This document shows positions 1 through 9,912 of a stretch of 38,830 nucleotides of DNA, piece by piece. The position numbers and the translations under genes were made by a program. The notes beneath the pieces are model-generated. The model was not told the DNA's origin. It saw only the letters and a program-made list of their open reading frames with translations, and made no database searches. This stretch comes from Rhizomicrobium sp. (lineage in GTDB: Bacteria > Pseudomonadota > Alphaproteobacteria > Micropepsales > Micropepsaceae). The stretch covers positions 1 through 38,830 of the forward strand of contig JARLIR010000253.1 in the NCBI GenBank assembly GCA_031291635.1. The letters run 5' to 3'. Position 1 is the stretch's first letter. Each line of letters opens with the position of its first letter.

Positions 1-783
<783 letters not shown>

Positions 784-938
784 TTAGCGCGCGGCGCCCC
801 CGTCCCGCAGGCTCGGAAACTACCCAGGCCGGAATGTCAAAATGAGTATATGCTGAAGCTGCCGCAGCCCTGCTTCGGTACCTAGTGTCCGTCGGAACAA
901 TGCTTGTGTCTGCGCATTTTTCTTCTGGAGGGACCACC

Positions 939-1346
939 ATGCCAACTCTGACCATTACACCCGATAGCGCTTTTGCGATCCTGCTCAAGGCCCGTGAATT
1001 CGATGTCAAAGTGGCCGAGAGCGATCCCGATAGCGGCTCCAATCCGAGCGATGACGGCGATGTCGATGCGCTGGAATTCGTTCCTGGCGATGAGACTCAG
1101 CGCGAGTTATTTTCCGCCATACGTGATCTCAATGATGATGAGATGCTGGATCTGCTGGCCTTGATTTTTGTCGGGCGCGGCGATTTCACCATCCAAGAAT
1201 GGCACGCGGCGCGGCAAGCGGCGGCGGAAATCGAGCGCGCGAAAGTGCCCCGCTTTATCTCCGACATTCCTTTGGTCAGCGATTTCCTCGAAGAGGGTCT
1301 GTCGCAATTCGACCTAACGCTGACCGATTATCTCGACCGGCATTGA
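939..1346 (+). CDS. DUF3775 domain-containing protein
   Basis: MPTLTITPDSAFAILLKAREFDVKVAESDPDSGSNPSDD... typical of DUF3775 proteins; internal ATG at 939 preferred over the ORF-track start at 885 because of the upstream TCTGGAGGG. Confidence 0.8.
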   Translation: MPTLTITPDSAFAILLKAREFDVKVAESDPDSGSNPSDDGDVDALEFVPGDETQRELFSAIRDLNDDEMLDLLALIFVGRGDFTIQEWHAARQAAAEIERAKVPRFISDIPLVSDFLEEGLSQFDLTLTDYLDRH

Positions 1347-1368
1347 TTGGACTACCCACAATCATCTT

Positions 1369-1456
1369 CGTCATGGCCGCCCGCCGAGGCGGCCATCCCG
1401 TAACGAAGTTTGACCAGACGGAGAGATGGATGGCCGGGTCGAGCCCGGCCATGACG
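1369..1456. repeat. Imperfect inverted-repeat element between convergent genes; possible bidirectional terminator or dispersed palindromic element
   Basis: Ends CGTCATGGCCG (1369-1379) and CGGCCATGACG (1446-1456) are perfect reverse complements; nested palindromes ATGGCCGcccgccgaggCGGCCAT and GGCCGGGtcgaGCCCGGCC. Confidence 0.65.
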
Positions 1457-1461
1457 TGAGG

Positions 1462-2298
1462 TTATTCCTCCGCCCGGCACACCGCTTCCAAGGCGCCGAG
1501 GCGATCGACTTCGATACGGACCAGATCGCCGTCTTTCAGATAGCGGGGTGGTTTCATCGCCATACCGACGCCGCCCGGTGTGCCGGTATAGATGAGATCG
1601 CCCGGTTCTAGTGTCATCACCTGGCAGACGTAAGCGATCTGGTCCCAGACGTTGAAGACCAGATTGCTGGTGTCGGAATCCTGACGTATCTCGCCATTGA
1701 CGAAAGCGCGCACGCCCCGGCCATGGGGATCACCGATCTCGTCGGCGGTGGTGATCCAGGGGCCGAAAGGGGCGTGGGTATCGAAGGATTTGCCCAGCAT
1801 CCATTGGCTGGTCGCCATCTGCCAATCACGGGCGCTGACATCATTGCCGACGCAATAACCGAAGATATGTGAAGGAGCATCTTCTTTGGAAATGGCACGC
1901 CCGCCTTTGCCGATCACCACCACCAACTCGGCTTCGTAATCGATTTGCTGCGCAACCTTGGGCAGAATAATCGGATCATAAGGACCGTTGGCAGCAGTCG
2001 GTTGCTTGCAGAACCAAATTTGACGCTGCGGCAATTCTCCGCCGGTCTCCCGAATGTGATCGGCATAGTTGAGGCCGATAGCGAGGATTTTTCCCGGCCG
2101 CGGAACCGGCGGCAGCAGATGCGCGTCTTTCAAGGCAATGGGCGCGGCGTGGGTGCCTCGAATGAGGGCTTCCCACTCGGGCCAGCCGATTATCAGATCA
2201 ATCATGGAGCCAAAATGCGGGGGCAAAGGCACAATTTGGTCGCCCTCAACGCGGCCGATCGCCGCTTGTCCACCGGTGGCAAACGTCACGAGTTTCAT
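1462..2298 (-). CDS. Fumarylacetoacetate hydrolase family protein
   Basis: MKLVTFATGG...KILAIGLNYADHIRETG...DYEAELVVVIGKGGRAIS...FGYCVGNDVSARDWQ...GDLIYTGTPGGVG: FAH-family signature motifs; RBS-like AAGGTGG upstream of ATG at 2298. Confidence 0.9.
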   Translation of the reverse strand: MKLVTFATGGQAAIGRVEGDQIVPLPPHFGSMIDLIIGWPEWEALIRGTHAAPIALKDAHLLPPVPRPGKILAIGLNYADHIRETGGELPQRQIWFCKQPTAANGPYDPIILPKVAQQIDYEAELVVVIGKGGRAISKEDAPSHIFGYCVGNDVSARDWQMATSQWMLGKSFDTHAPFGPWITTADEIGDPHGRGVRAFVNGEIRQDSDTSNLVFNVWDQIAYVCQVMTLEPGDLIYTGTPGGVGMAMKPPRYLKDGDLVRIEVDRLGALEAVCRAEE

Positions 2299-2321
2299 TC
2301 TTTGGCCCACCTTTTAATACG

Positions 2322-2375
2322 CTGTCTTGAGGTCCATATAAGACAGAGATAGACGACTATCCGATACCATCTCTG
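2322..2375. promoter_or_regulatory. Two interlaced inverted repeats in the divergent FAH / tal-pgi intergenic region
   Basis: CTGTCTT-N11-AAGACAG (2322-2346) and CAGAGAT-N18-ATCTCTG (2344-2375), both with perfect 7-bp arms, sharing CAG at 2344-2346. Confidence 0.4.
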
Positions 2376-2437
2376 ATTTTCGACGGAACGCAATATTCCC
2401 GTTTCGTTCTTCCCGTGTCTCTCGTTCGGAGCAAGCA

Positions 2438-5245
2438 ATGAACCCCCTTAAAGACCTCGAAAAATTCGGTCAGGCCCCCTGGCTCGACAACCTCAGCCGC
2501 GGCCTGGTGCGTGGCGGTGAGCTCGCCAAGCTGGTGCAGGAAGAAGGCATCAAAGGGGTGACCTCCAATCCCGCCATTTTCGAAAAATCGATGGGCCACT
2601 CCAACGAGTATGACGAAGAGATCACCTCTCTGCTCGCCGAGGGCAAGACCGAAGTCGGTCTGATGTTCAACACGCTGGCCATCGCCGACATCCAGGCCGC
2701 CTGTGATGTGCTGCGCGGTGTCTACGACGCCACCAAAAAGGGTGACGGTTTCGTCAGCATGGAATGCAACCCCTATCTCGCCAACGACACCGCGGCCACG
2801 CTGGTCGAAGCGCGTCATCTCTGGAAAGAGATCGCCCGCCCCAACGCGATGATCAAAGTGCCGGCGACCCATGCCGGTATCCCAGCGATCCAGACCTTGT
2901 TGTCGGAAGGCATCAACGTCAACGTCACGCTGCTGTTCGCCACGGACATGTATCGCAAGGTCGCCGAGGCTTATATCGCCGGCCTCGAAGGCTTGCCGGC
3001 CGATTACGATCTGTCCAGCGTCTCCAGTGTTGCCAGCTTCTTCGTCAGCCGCATCGACGCCAAGGTTGATGCGCTTCTCGAAAAGCGCGCCAAAGATGCC
3101 AGCGGCGAAGAGAAAGCCCGCATCGAAGCCCTGGCCGGTAAGACCGCCATCGCCAATGCCAAGATGGCCTATCGCGCGTACGAAGAAATCTTCTCTGGCC
3201 CGCGTTGGGAAAAGCTCGCCGCGCGCGGCGCGCGCGCCCAGCGTTTGCTGTGGGCCTCCACCGGCGTCAAGAGCAAGGCCTATCCCGACACGCTGTATGT
3301 CGACACTTTGATCGGCGACAACACCGTCAACACCATGCCGCCGGGCACGGTCGCCGCCTTCCGCGATCACGGCACCGCTGCCGACACCATCAAACTGGAT
3401 TGGGACGGCGCTGAAAAGACCTTGGCCGCCCTGCCCGGCCTCGGCATCGATCTCGACGCCATCACCACCACGCTGGTGGAAGAAGGCGTGGACTCGTTTG
3501 CTGTCGCCGCTGACCAGCTGTTCGGCGCTATCGCTGCCAAAGCCGATGAGATCACCGGCAAAAAGCTGCGCATCACCTATACGCTCGGCGCCACCGAAGA
3601 AGCGGTGACCGCGGCGCAAAAGGCCTGGACCAAGGCTGGCAAAATCCGCGCTTTGTGGGCGAAGGACACCACCATCTGGAGCCATGGCGATGAAAACCTG
3701 TGGCTGGGCTGGCTCGATGCCCCCGCCAAAGCCAAGGCGGCGCTTGCCGCTCTGGAAGCTTTCGCCGCCAAGGTGAAGGCCGACAAGTGGACCGATGTCG
3801 TGCTGCTCGGTATGGGCGGCTCGAGTCTGGGCGCCGAAGTGCTGCGCGAAGTTCTGGTGCCGAATGGCGCGCCGAAATTCCACATCCTCGACTCCACCGA
3901 TCCCGATGAAGTGCTGTCGCTCGACAAGAAGATCGCGATTGCCACGACGCTGTTCATCGTCGCCTCCAAGTCCGGCTCGACCCTCGAACCGAACCTGTTC
4001 AAGGACTACTATTTCGATCAGGCCGTGAAGGCCGTCGGCCAGGATGCTGGCAGCCATTTCGTGGCCATTACCGATCCGGGCTCGGCGCTCGAAGCCGCGA
4101 GCAAGGCCGAAGGCTTTGCCGCCATCTTCGCCGGCGAAAAGTCCATCGGCGGACGTTATTCGGTGCTCTCCAATTTCGGTCTGGTGGCGGCTGCCGCCAT
4201 GGGCGCCGATCTGAAGAGCTTCGTTGCCGAAGCCTTGGCCGCGGAAGCCGCTTGCGGTCCGCTCTCCCCGCCCGCGACCAATCCTGGTGCCCAGCTCGGC
4301 ATCACGCTCGGCACGCTGGCGACCCGCGGTCGTGACAAGATCACCATCTTGGCTTCCAAAGGTCTGTCGAGCTTTGGCGCCTGGCTGGAACAGCTGGTGG
4401 CCGAATCCACCGGCAAGCACGGCAAGGGCATCATCCCTGTCGACGGCGAGCCGGTCGGCGCGGTGACTTCCTATGGCAAGGACCGCGTTTTCGTCGCTTT
4501 CCGCATCAAGGGTGAAGACGCCCATGACGCTCTGCTTGGCGCGCTCAAGGCGGCTGGCCAGCCGGTGATCGAGATCGAGGTGGACGGCCCTTATCAGTTG
4601 GCGCGTCTGTTCTATGTCTTCGAAATCGCCACGGCGGTTGCTGGTTCTCTTCTCGGCATCAATCCCTTCGACCAACCCGATGTGGAAGCGGCCAAGATCA
4701 AGACCAAGGCCCTGATGGAAGCGGGCGGCGCCAAGGATAGCGACAAGCCGGTCTTCGCGCGTCACGGCATCTCGGTTTACGCCGATGCTGCCAATGCCAA
4801 AGCGATGGCTGGGGCCGAGACCTTGGAAGATTGCCTTGCGGCACATTTCAAGCGCGTCGGCGCGGGCGATTATATTGCCCTGCTCGGCTTCATCGAACGC
4901 AGTGCCGCGCATGCGGCTGAGCTCGATGCCATGCGGGCCGCGTTGCGCGACAAGACAGGTGCCGCCGTGTGCCTGGGCTTCGGTCCGCGCTTCCTGCATT
5001 CCACCGGTCAAGCCTATAAGGGTGGGCCTGCCAGCGGAGTGTTCTTGCAAGTTACAGCCAAGCATGCACACGATGTCGCAGTGCCTGGCCGTGGCTACAG
5101 CTTCGGTGCGGTGATCGATGCACAAGGTGCAGGCGATCTGGCCGTGCTGACGGAACGGGGCCGCCGGGCCATTCGTGTCCACCTCGACGATGTGGACGGA
5201 GGGCTCGTGGCCCTGCGCAAAGCGGTCGAGGCAGCGTTGAAATAA
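2438..5245 (+). CDS. Bifunctional transaldolase / phosphoglucose isomerase
   Basis: N-terminal transaldolase (LEKFGQAPWLDNLSRG...GVTSNPAIFEKSM...IKVPAT...ASFFVSRID...LWASTGVKS) fused to a phosphoglucose isomerase-like SIS region (LLGMGGSSLGAEVLRE...SKSGSTLEPN). Confidence 0.95.
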   Translation: MNPLKDLEKFGQAPWLDNLSRGLVRGGELAKLVQEEGIKGVTSNPAIFEKSMGHSNEYDEEITSLLAEGKTEVGLMFNTLAIADIQAACDVLRGVYDATKKGDGFVSMECNPYLANDTAATLVEARHLWKEIARPNAMIKVPATHAGIPAIQTLLSEGINVNVTLLFATDMYRKVAEAYIAGLEGLPADYDLSSVSSVASFFVSRIDAKVDALLEKRAKDASGEEKARIEALAGKTAIANAKMAYRAYEEIFSGPRWEKLAARGARAQRLLWASTGVKSKAYPDTLYVDTLIGDNTVNTMPPGTVAAFRDHGTAADTIKLDWDGAEKTLAALPGLGIDLDAITTTLVEEGVDSFAVAADQLFGAIAAKADEITGKKLRITYTLGATEEAVTAAQKAWTKAGKIRALWAKDTTIWSHGDENLWLGWLDAPAKAKAALAALEAFAAKVKADKWTDVVLLGMGGSSLGAEVLREVLVPNGAPKFHILDSTDPDEVLSLDKKIAIATTLFIVASKSGSTLEPNLFKDYYFDQAVKAVGQDAGSHFVAITDPGSALEAASKAEGFAAIFAGEKSIGGRYSVLSNFGLVAAAAMGADLKSFVAEALAAEAACGPLSPPATNPGAQLGITLGTLATRGRDKITILASKGLSSFGAWLEQLVAESTGKHGKGIIPVDGEPVGAVTSYGKDRVFVAFRIKGEDAHDALLGALKAAGQPVIEIEVDGPYQLARLFYVFEIATAVAGSLLGINPFDQPDVEAAKIKTKALMEAGGAKDSDKPVFARHGISVYADAANAKAMAGAETLEDCLAAHFKRVGAGDYIALLGFIERSAAHAAELDAMRAALRDKTGAAVCLGFGPRFLHSTGQAYKGGPASGVFLQVTAKHAHDVAVPGRGYSFGAVIDAQGAGDLAVLTERGRRAIRVHLDDVDGGLVALRKAVEAALK

Positions 5246-5254
5246 GGAGCCGGC

Positions 5255-6238
5255 ATGCAACTCGCGATTATCGGACTGGGCCGAATGGGCGCCAATATCG
5301 GGCGCAGGCTTATGCGAGGTGGTCACGAGATCGTCGCTTATGACGTCAGTCCAGACGCCGTAGCGGCTCTAGCGCGCGACGGGGCAAAGCCTGCCAGCTC
5401 TCTAAAGGAGCTGGTGGGGCAATTGACGCCCCCGCGCGCGGTGTGGGTGATGCTGCCAGCTGGCAAGATCACCGAAGACTGCATCACCGAACTGTCCAGC
5501 CTGCTCGCCGCGGGCGACACCGTGATCGATGGCGGCAACACCTTTTACAAAGACGACATTCGCCGCGCCGCCACGCTGCGCGAAAAATCCCTCACCTATA
5601 TCGATGTCGGCACCTCAGGCGGCGTCTGGGGGCTGGAGCGCGGCTATTGCATGATGATCGGCGGCGACAAGACCGCCGTGGATCGTCTCGACCCCATTTT
5701 CGCCACGCTGGCGCCGGGCATCGGCACTATTCCCAAGACCCCCGACCGCGACGGCCGCGATGGCCGTGTCGAGCAAGGCTATATGCATACAGGACCTGCG
5801 GGCTCGGGCCATTTCGTCAAGATGGTCCATAACGGCATCGAATACGGGCTGATGCAGGCCTATGCCGAGGGCTTCGAAATCTTGCAGGAAAAAGGCGGCA
5901 ACGAGCTGCCGGAAGCCCAGCGCTTTCATCTCGACCTGACCGATATCACCGAAGTGTGGCGCCGCGGCAGTGTGGTGTCATCCTGGCTGCTCGACCTCAC
6001 GGCGCAAGCGCTGGCGGAAAAGCCAGCCCTCGACAATTACACCGGCGTAGTGGCGGATTCCGGCGAAGGCCGCTGGACCATCGAAGCGGCGCTGGAAGAA
6101 GCGGTACCAGCCAATGTGCTGTCGGCGGCACTCTACTCACGCTTTTCCTCGCGGCGCCCTGGCAGCTTCGCCAATCGGGTGTTGTCGGCCATGCGCGCCA
6201 AATTCGGCGGTCATGTCGAACCCAAGGCCGATAAGTGA
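5255..6238 (+). CDS. gnd: 6-phosphogluconate dehydrogenase, decarboxylating (short type)
   Basis: [30 protein letters not shown]...[12 protein letters not shown]...[27 protein letters not shown]: 6PGDH motifs; 327 aa. Confidence 0.93.
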   Translation: MQLAIIGLGRMGANIGRRLMRGGHEIVAYDVSPDAVAALARDGAKPASSLKELVGQLTPPRAVWVMLPAGKITEDCITELSSLLAAGDTVIDGGNTFYKDDIRRAATLREKSLTYIDVGTSGGVWGLERGYCMMIGGDKTAVDRLDPIFATLAPGIGTIPKTPDRDGRDGRVEQGYMHTGPAGSGHFVKMVHNGIEYGLMQAYAEGFEILQEKGGNELPEAQRFHLDLTDITEVWRRGSVVSSWLLDLTAQALAEKPALDNYTGVVADSGEGRWTIEAALEEAVPANVLSAALYSRFSSRRPGSFANRVLSAMRAKFGGHVEPKADK

Positions 6239-6942
6239 GCGCGCCCCGAACCGAAATCTTTGCAGATGCCCAGGCTCTGGCGGTGCATGCCGCCGATTGG
6301 ATCGCGGGGCTGATTGCCGCCCATGAGGGGACCTTCCGCATCGCGCTGTCGGGCGGCTCGACCCCACGGCTGCTGTTTGGCGAGCTGTCATTGCGCGCCA
6401 TCGATTGGAGCAAAGTGGTTTTCTATTGGATCGATGAGCGCTTCGTGCCGCCGGATCATCCCGACAGCAATCTGCGTATGGCGCGTGAGACGCTGTTGAC
6501 GCGGATTGACGTGGCGCCGGAGCATATCCGTCCGATGCCGACAGACGGCGATCCCGAGACTGCGGCGCGGGCTTACGAGGCGTTGCTGAAAGCCGATTAC
6601 GGCGCCGCGGTTTTTGATCCGGCACGGCCGCTGTTTGATTTCGTGCTGCTGGGTCTGGGCGGCGACGGCCATATCTGTTCTCTGTTTCCCGGCTCACCTG
6701 TTCTGGAGGAGCGCGTCCGCTGGGTAGCGGCGGTGCCGACTGGGCGGCCGGAAGTGCGCCTGACCCTCACCTACCCGTGCGTGGAATCGAGCCGCGTGAC
6801 GGCCTTCCTGGTCGCTGGTGGCGATAAGGCTGAAGCGGTCGCCAAAGTGCGCGCTGGTGACGCGTCTCTGCCCGGTGGACGCCTCAAGCCGCAAGGCGAA
6901 CTGGTGTGGCTATTGGATAGCCAAGCTGCAAAGCTGCTTTGA
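6235..6942 (+). CDS. pgl: 6-phosphogluconolactonase
   Basis: [15 protein letters not shown]...[23 protein letters not shown]...[20 protein letters not shown]; overlaps gnd by 4 nt (GTGA). Confidence 0.92.
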   Translation: MSAPRTEIFADAQALAVHAADWIAGLIAAHEGTFRIALSGGSTPRLLFGELSLRAIDWSKVVFYWIDERFVPPDHPDSNLRMARETLLTRIDVAPEHIRPMPTDGDPETAARAYEALLKADYGAAVFDPARPLFDFVLLGLGGDGHICSLFPGSPVLEERVRWVAAVPTGRPEVRLTLTYPCVESSRVTAFLVAGGDKAEAVAKVRAGDASLPGGRLKPQGELVWLLDSQAAKLL

Positions 6943-6967
6943 GCATCGGAATCGGAACGGAAACATC

Positions 6968-7675
6968 ATGGCGGCCATTTTGTCTTTCGACATCGGCGGC
7001 ACAGGGCTGAAGGCCGCTTTGCTCAACGCCAAAGGCGAGCTCGTCAGCGATCCCGTGCGGGTTCTGACGCCGCATCCCTGCCCGCCCGCGCTGCTGGTCA
7101 AGATGCTGAAAGAGCTGGCGGCGCCGTTCAAAGCCTATGACCGTGTGGCGATCGGCTTTCCCGGTGTGGTTTGCGGTTCGCGCGTGCTGACGGCGCCCAA
7201 TCTCGGCACCGAAGCCTATGCAGGCTTCGATCTGGCAGGGAAACTTTCCAAAGCCTTGGGCGGCAAGCCTGCCCGCCTTGCCAACGATGCCGACATGCAC
7301 GGTTTTGCGGTGGTCAAAGGCAAAGGCCTGGAGATGGTCATCACGCTCGGCACCGGCTTCGGTTCGGCGCTGTTTCGCGATGGCGTCTTGATGCCTCATA
7401 TGGAGATCGCCCATATGCCGGCGCATAAGGGCAAGAGTTTTGACGAATTCCTGGGCGACAAGGAACGCAAGAAGATCGGCAACGCCGCTTGGAACCGCCA
7501 CGTCGCGCGCATGTTGCCTTATCTATTCACGCTGCTGCATTACGACCATCTGTATGTCAGCGGCGGCAACGCCAAACATCTGCGCATCGAGCTGCCCAAA
7601 GGCGCGCGCATCGTGCCCAATATCTCCGGCATCAAAGGCGGCGCCGGGCTATGGCGGCAGAAGCTGTGGAAGTAA
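6968..7675 (+). CDS. ROK family / polyphosphate glucokinase-like kinase
   Basis: MAAILSFDIGGTGLKAALLN...VAIGFPGVV...LGTGFGSALFRDG...LYVSGGNAKHL; follows pgl. Confidence 0.85.
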   Translation: MAAILSFDIGGTGLKAALLNAKGELVSDPVRVLTPHPCPPALLVKMLKELAAPFKAYDRVAIGFPGVVCGSRVLTAPNLGTEAYAGFDLAGKLSKALGGKPARLANDADMHGFAVVKGKGLEMVITLGTGFGSALFRDGVLMPHMEIAHMPAHKGKSFDEFLGDKERKKIGNAAWNRHVARMLPYLFTLLHYDHLYVSGGNAKHLRIELPKGARIVPNISGIKGGAGLWRQKLWK

Positions 7676-7870
7676 CACTATCCCTTTTGTAGTCGTTGCG
7701 TTGTTTCAACCACCATTCCGTGCAGCTGTATCCATTAGCAGCCGGACGTAGCATTATGCGCTGTCAACTTGGCGCACCTGCCCGGCCGCTTTGCAGGCTT
7801 TCGTTTGGCTCTCGTTAACCCGAGAGGATCACCGTCTGGAGCGGGCAATTTAGAGCTTCGAAAGCTGCCA

Positions 7871-9127
7871 ATGACTGGATCCGTTGCGGCACAGACTCTC
7901 GCGCTTGAGAGCACCCCGAAAAACCACGCACTTGCCTATATCGCCACCATTGGCTTGTTCGCAGTGTGGGGACTGGCGCAATGGACTTACAACTCCATCG
8001 CACCGCAATTCACACAATTCTTCCAGCTCAGCCCGTCGCAAACAACCGCGACCCAAGTCCTGATGAACCTCACCTATTGTCTCCTGGCCGTGCCCGCAGC
8101 ACTGAGCCACCGCAAGGTCGGTTACAAGCTGGGTGTGATCTTTGCACTGAGCATTTTTTCACTCGGCCCGATCCTGCTTTACCCGTCGATCACGCAGCAC
8201 GGCATTCTGTTTTTCCTGGGCTCCATCATTGTGATCGCCGCAGGTTGGGCGTGGCTCGAAACCAGCATCAATCCGCTGATCGTCGAACAAGGTGCGCGCG
8301 AAACGGCTGTGCGCAGACTGAACTTCGCCCAGTCCTTTTATCCCTTGGGTCTGCTCGTTGGCTATTTTGCTTGCCAGTGGCTCATTCAGTCGAACTTCCA
8401 TCTCGCCGTGGGCGAAATGGTCCAGACCGTGGCACGGCCCTTCGTCTGGGTCGGCCTCGCGGTTCTGCTGTTGGCGTTTCTCATCGACAAGATAAAATTT
8501 CCGCCCATCGGCCTCGAACGCGCCGACAAAAACGTAAGCGCTCAAGCGGAATTTCGCACCTTGCTGTCACGGGCGGAATTCCGGCTCGGTGCCGCTGCGC
8601 TGTGCGCCTTGACCATTGCCCAGTGCGCAACCTGGGGGGCCACTTACAGCTATGTGCTGCAAGCGCTGCCGAACGCCACCTATCTGATTGCCGGGAAAGT
8701 CTTCTTGGCGTCGTGCATCCTGTTCACCATCGGACGCTTCGCCAGTACCGCTCTGATGGTTCGCATCGATTCCAACCGGCTGCTGGTGTGGTTTACGGCC
8801 ATAAGCCTGATTGTGACCCTTGCCGCCGCGAGCCTTGGGGGAACACTTGGTTTGGCATGTCTGGTCAGTGCCAGCTTCTTCATGTCGCCCATGTACGCCA
8901 CGATTTTTGGTAGCGCGATCCGCGATTTGGGGAGCATGACGAAGTCCGGCTCGGGCTTGCTGGTGCTGGCGTCGGGTGCAGGTGCCGCCTTGGGGCCCTT
9001 GTTGGTCCAGCACGTTATGGACTTATCCAATGCGCGGGCGCTGACCCTGCTGCCCGCCCCGTGTTTCGTGGTCATTCTGGCCTATACCGTGGCCGTTCGC
9101 CGGGCGCAGAAGCAGCAACAGGCATAG
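7871..9127 (+). CDS. MFS transporter, FHS-type (glucose/galactose/fucose permease-like)
   Basis: About 12 hydrophobic segments; GLFAVWGLAQWTYNSIAPQF, WAWLETSINPLIVE, RRLNFAQSFYPLGLLVG are FHS-family-like. Confidence 0.82.
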   Translation: MTGSVAAQTLALESTPKNHALAYIATIGLFAVWGLAQWTYNSIAPQFTQFFQLSPSQTTATQVLMNLTYCLLAVPAALSHRKVGYKLGVIFALSIFSLGPILLYPSITQHGILFFLGSIIVIAAGWAWLETSINPLIVEQGARETAVRRLNFAQSFYPLGLLVGYFACQWLIQSNFHLAVGEMVQTVARPFVWVGLAVLLLAFLIDKIKFPPIGLERADKNVSAQAEFRTLLSRAEFRLGAAALCALTIAQCATWGATYSYVLQALPNATYLIAGKVFLASCILFTIGRFASTALMVRIDSNRLLVWFTAISLIVTLAAASLGGTLGLACLVSASFFMSPMYATIFGSAIRDLGSMTKSGSGLLVLASGAGAALGPLLVQHVMDLSNARALTLLPAPCFVVILAYTVAVRRAQKQQQA

Positions 9128-9216
9128 TCAGCATTACAGCTGCGACGATCCCTTTTGTGTTGATCTTTGGCAACAAATACACGATATAGCCTGTAGTATT
9201 GATCCGGATACAAGCC

Positions 9217-9666
9217 ATGCTCTCCCAAAAAGCCCGTTATGCCTTGCGTGCGCTTTTCGTCTTGGGCGAACACACTGGCGACGATCCCATCATGATCGCC
9301 GACATCGCCGAAGCCGCGAATGTGCCGCGCAAATTCCTGGAGCAGATCCTGCTCGAGATGAAACGGCGCGGCATCGTTCACAGCATGCGCGGCAAGTTCG
9401 GCGGCTATACGTTGGGGCGTAAGCCGGACGATATTTCCTTCGCCGAAGTCATTCGCTTGATCGACGGGCCCTTGGCACTCAGCCCTTGCGCCAGCCGCAC
9501 CGCCCATCGCACTTGCGATGACTGCGAAGACGAAGTGACCTGTGCCATCCGCAAAGTGCTGCTGCATGTGCGCGATGCGACCTCCGACATTTTGGAAACG
9601 CATACGCTGGCCCACGCCCTGGCCGACCGCAAAGCCGGTGCCAAGCGCCGCCGCCGCGCGGAATAA
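9217..9666 (+). CDS. Rrf2 family transcriptional regulator
   Basis: MLSQKARYALRALFVLGEH...IADIAEAANVPRKFLEQILLEMKRRGIVHSMRGKFGGYTLG; cysteines C-x8-C-x2-C-x5-C could ligate an Fe-S cluster. Confidence 0.9.
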   Translation: MLSQKARYALRALFVLGEHTGDDPIMIADIAEAANVPRKFLEQILLEMKRRGIVHSMRGKFGGYTLGRKPDDISFAEVIRLIDGPLALSPCASRTAHRTCDDCEDEVTCAIRKVLLHVRDATSDILETHTLAHALADRKAGAKRRRRAE

Positions 9667-9832
9667 TACATTCCCGAAGTCTGTGTTTTTTCGGTCACGC
9701 TGGCGCGGCGGGCACGCTTGGCGCTGCCTTGCGCTAAGTCCCCCATATAAAACAGGAAAATCCCGTGGAAGCGGGTAATCCACATAATTTTCACGGACAA
9801 CTCACTTCGGCATATCACCTGCTCGCCCATAA

Positions 9833-9853
9833 ACTCGATTGACTAGATAGAGT
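9833..9853. promoter_or_regulatory. Candidate operator dyad upstream of the porin/sulfate-transport operon
   Basis: ACTCGATTGACTAGATAGAGT: imperfect palindrome, 7 of 10 half-site positions symmetric, in the Rrf2-porin intergenic region. Confidence 0.3.
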
Positions 9854-9912
9854 ATACAGATAAAGTTCCTGTCATTCCGGGGCTGCCCCGGCAGTTCTTC
9901 AAGGGGATGACA

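Noticed and set aside
2357-5326. 989-aa minus-strand ORF antisense to the tal-pgi gene
   Set aside because: The plus strand encodes an unmistakable Tal-Pgi fusion; the antisense product is His/Gly/Arg/Asp-rich low-quality sequence typical of frames opposite GC-rich genes.
7809-7826. CTCTCG-TTAACC-CGAGAG hairpin upstream of the MFS gene
   Set aside because: Only 6-bp arms with no conservation evidence; not distinguishable from chance, so not reported as a finding.
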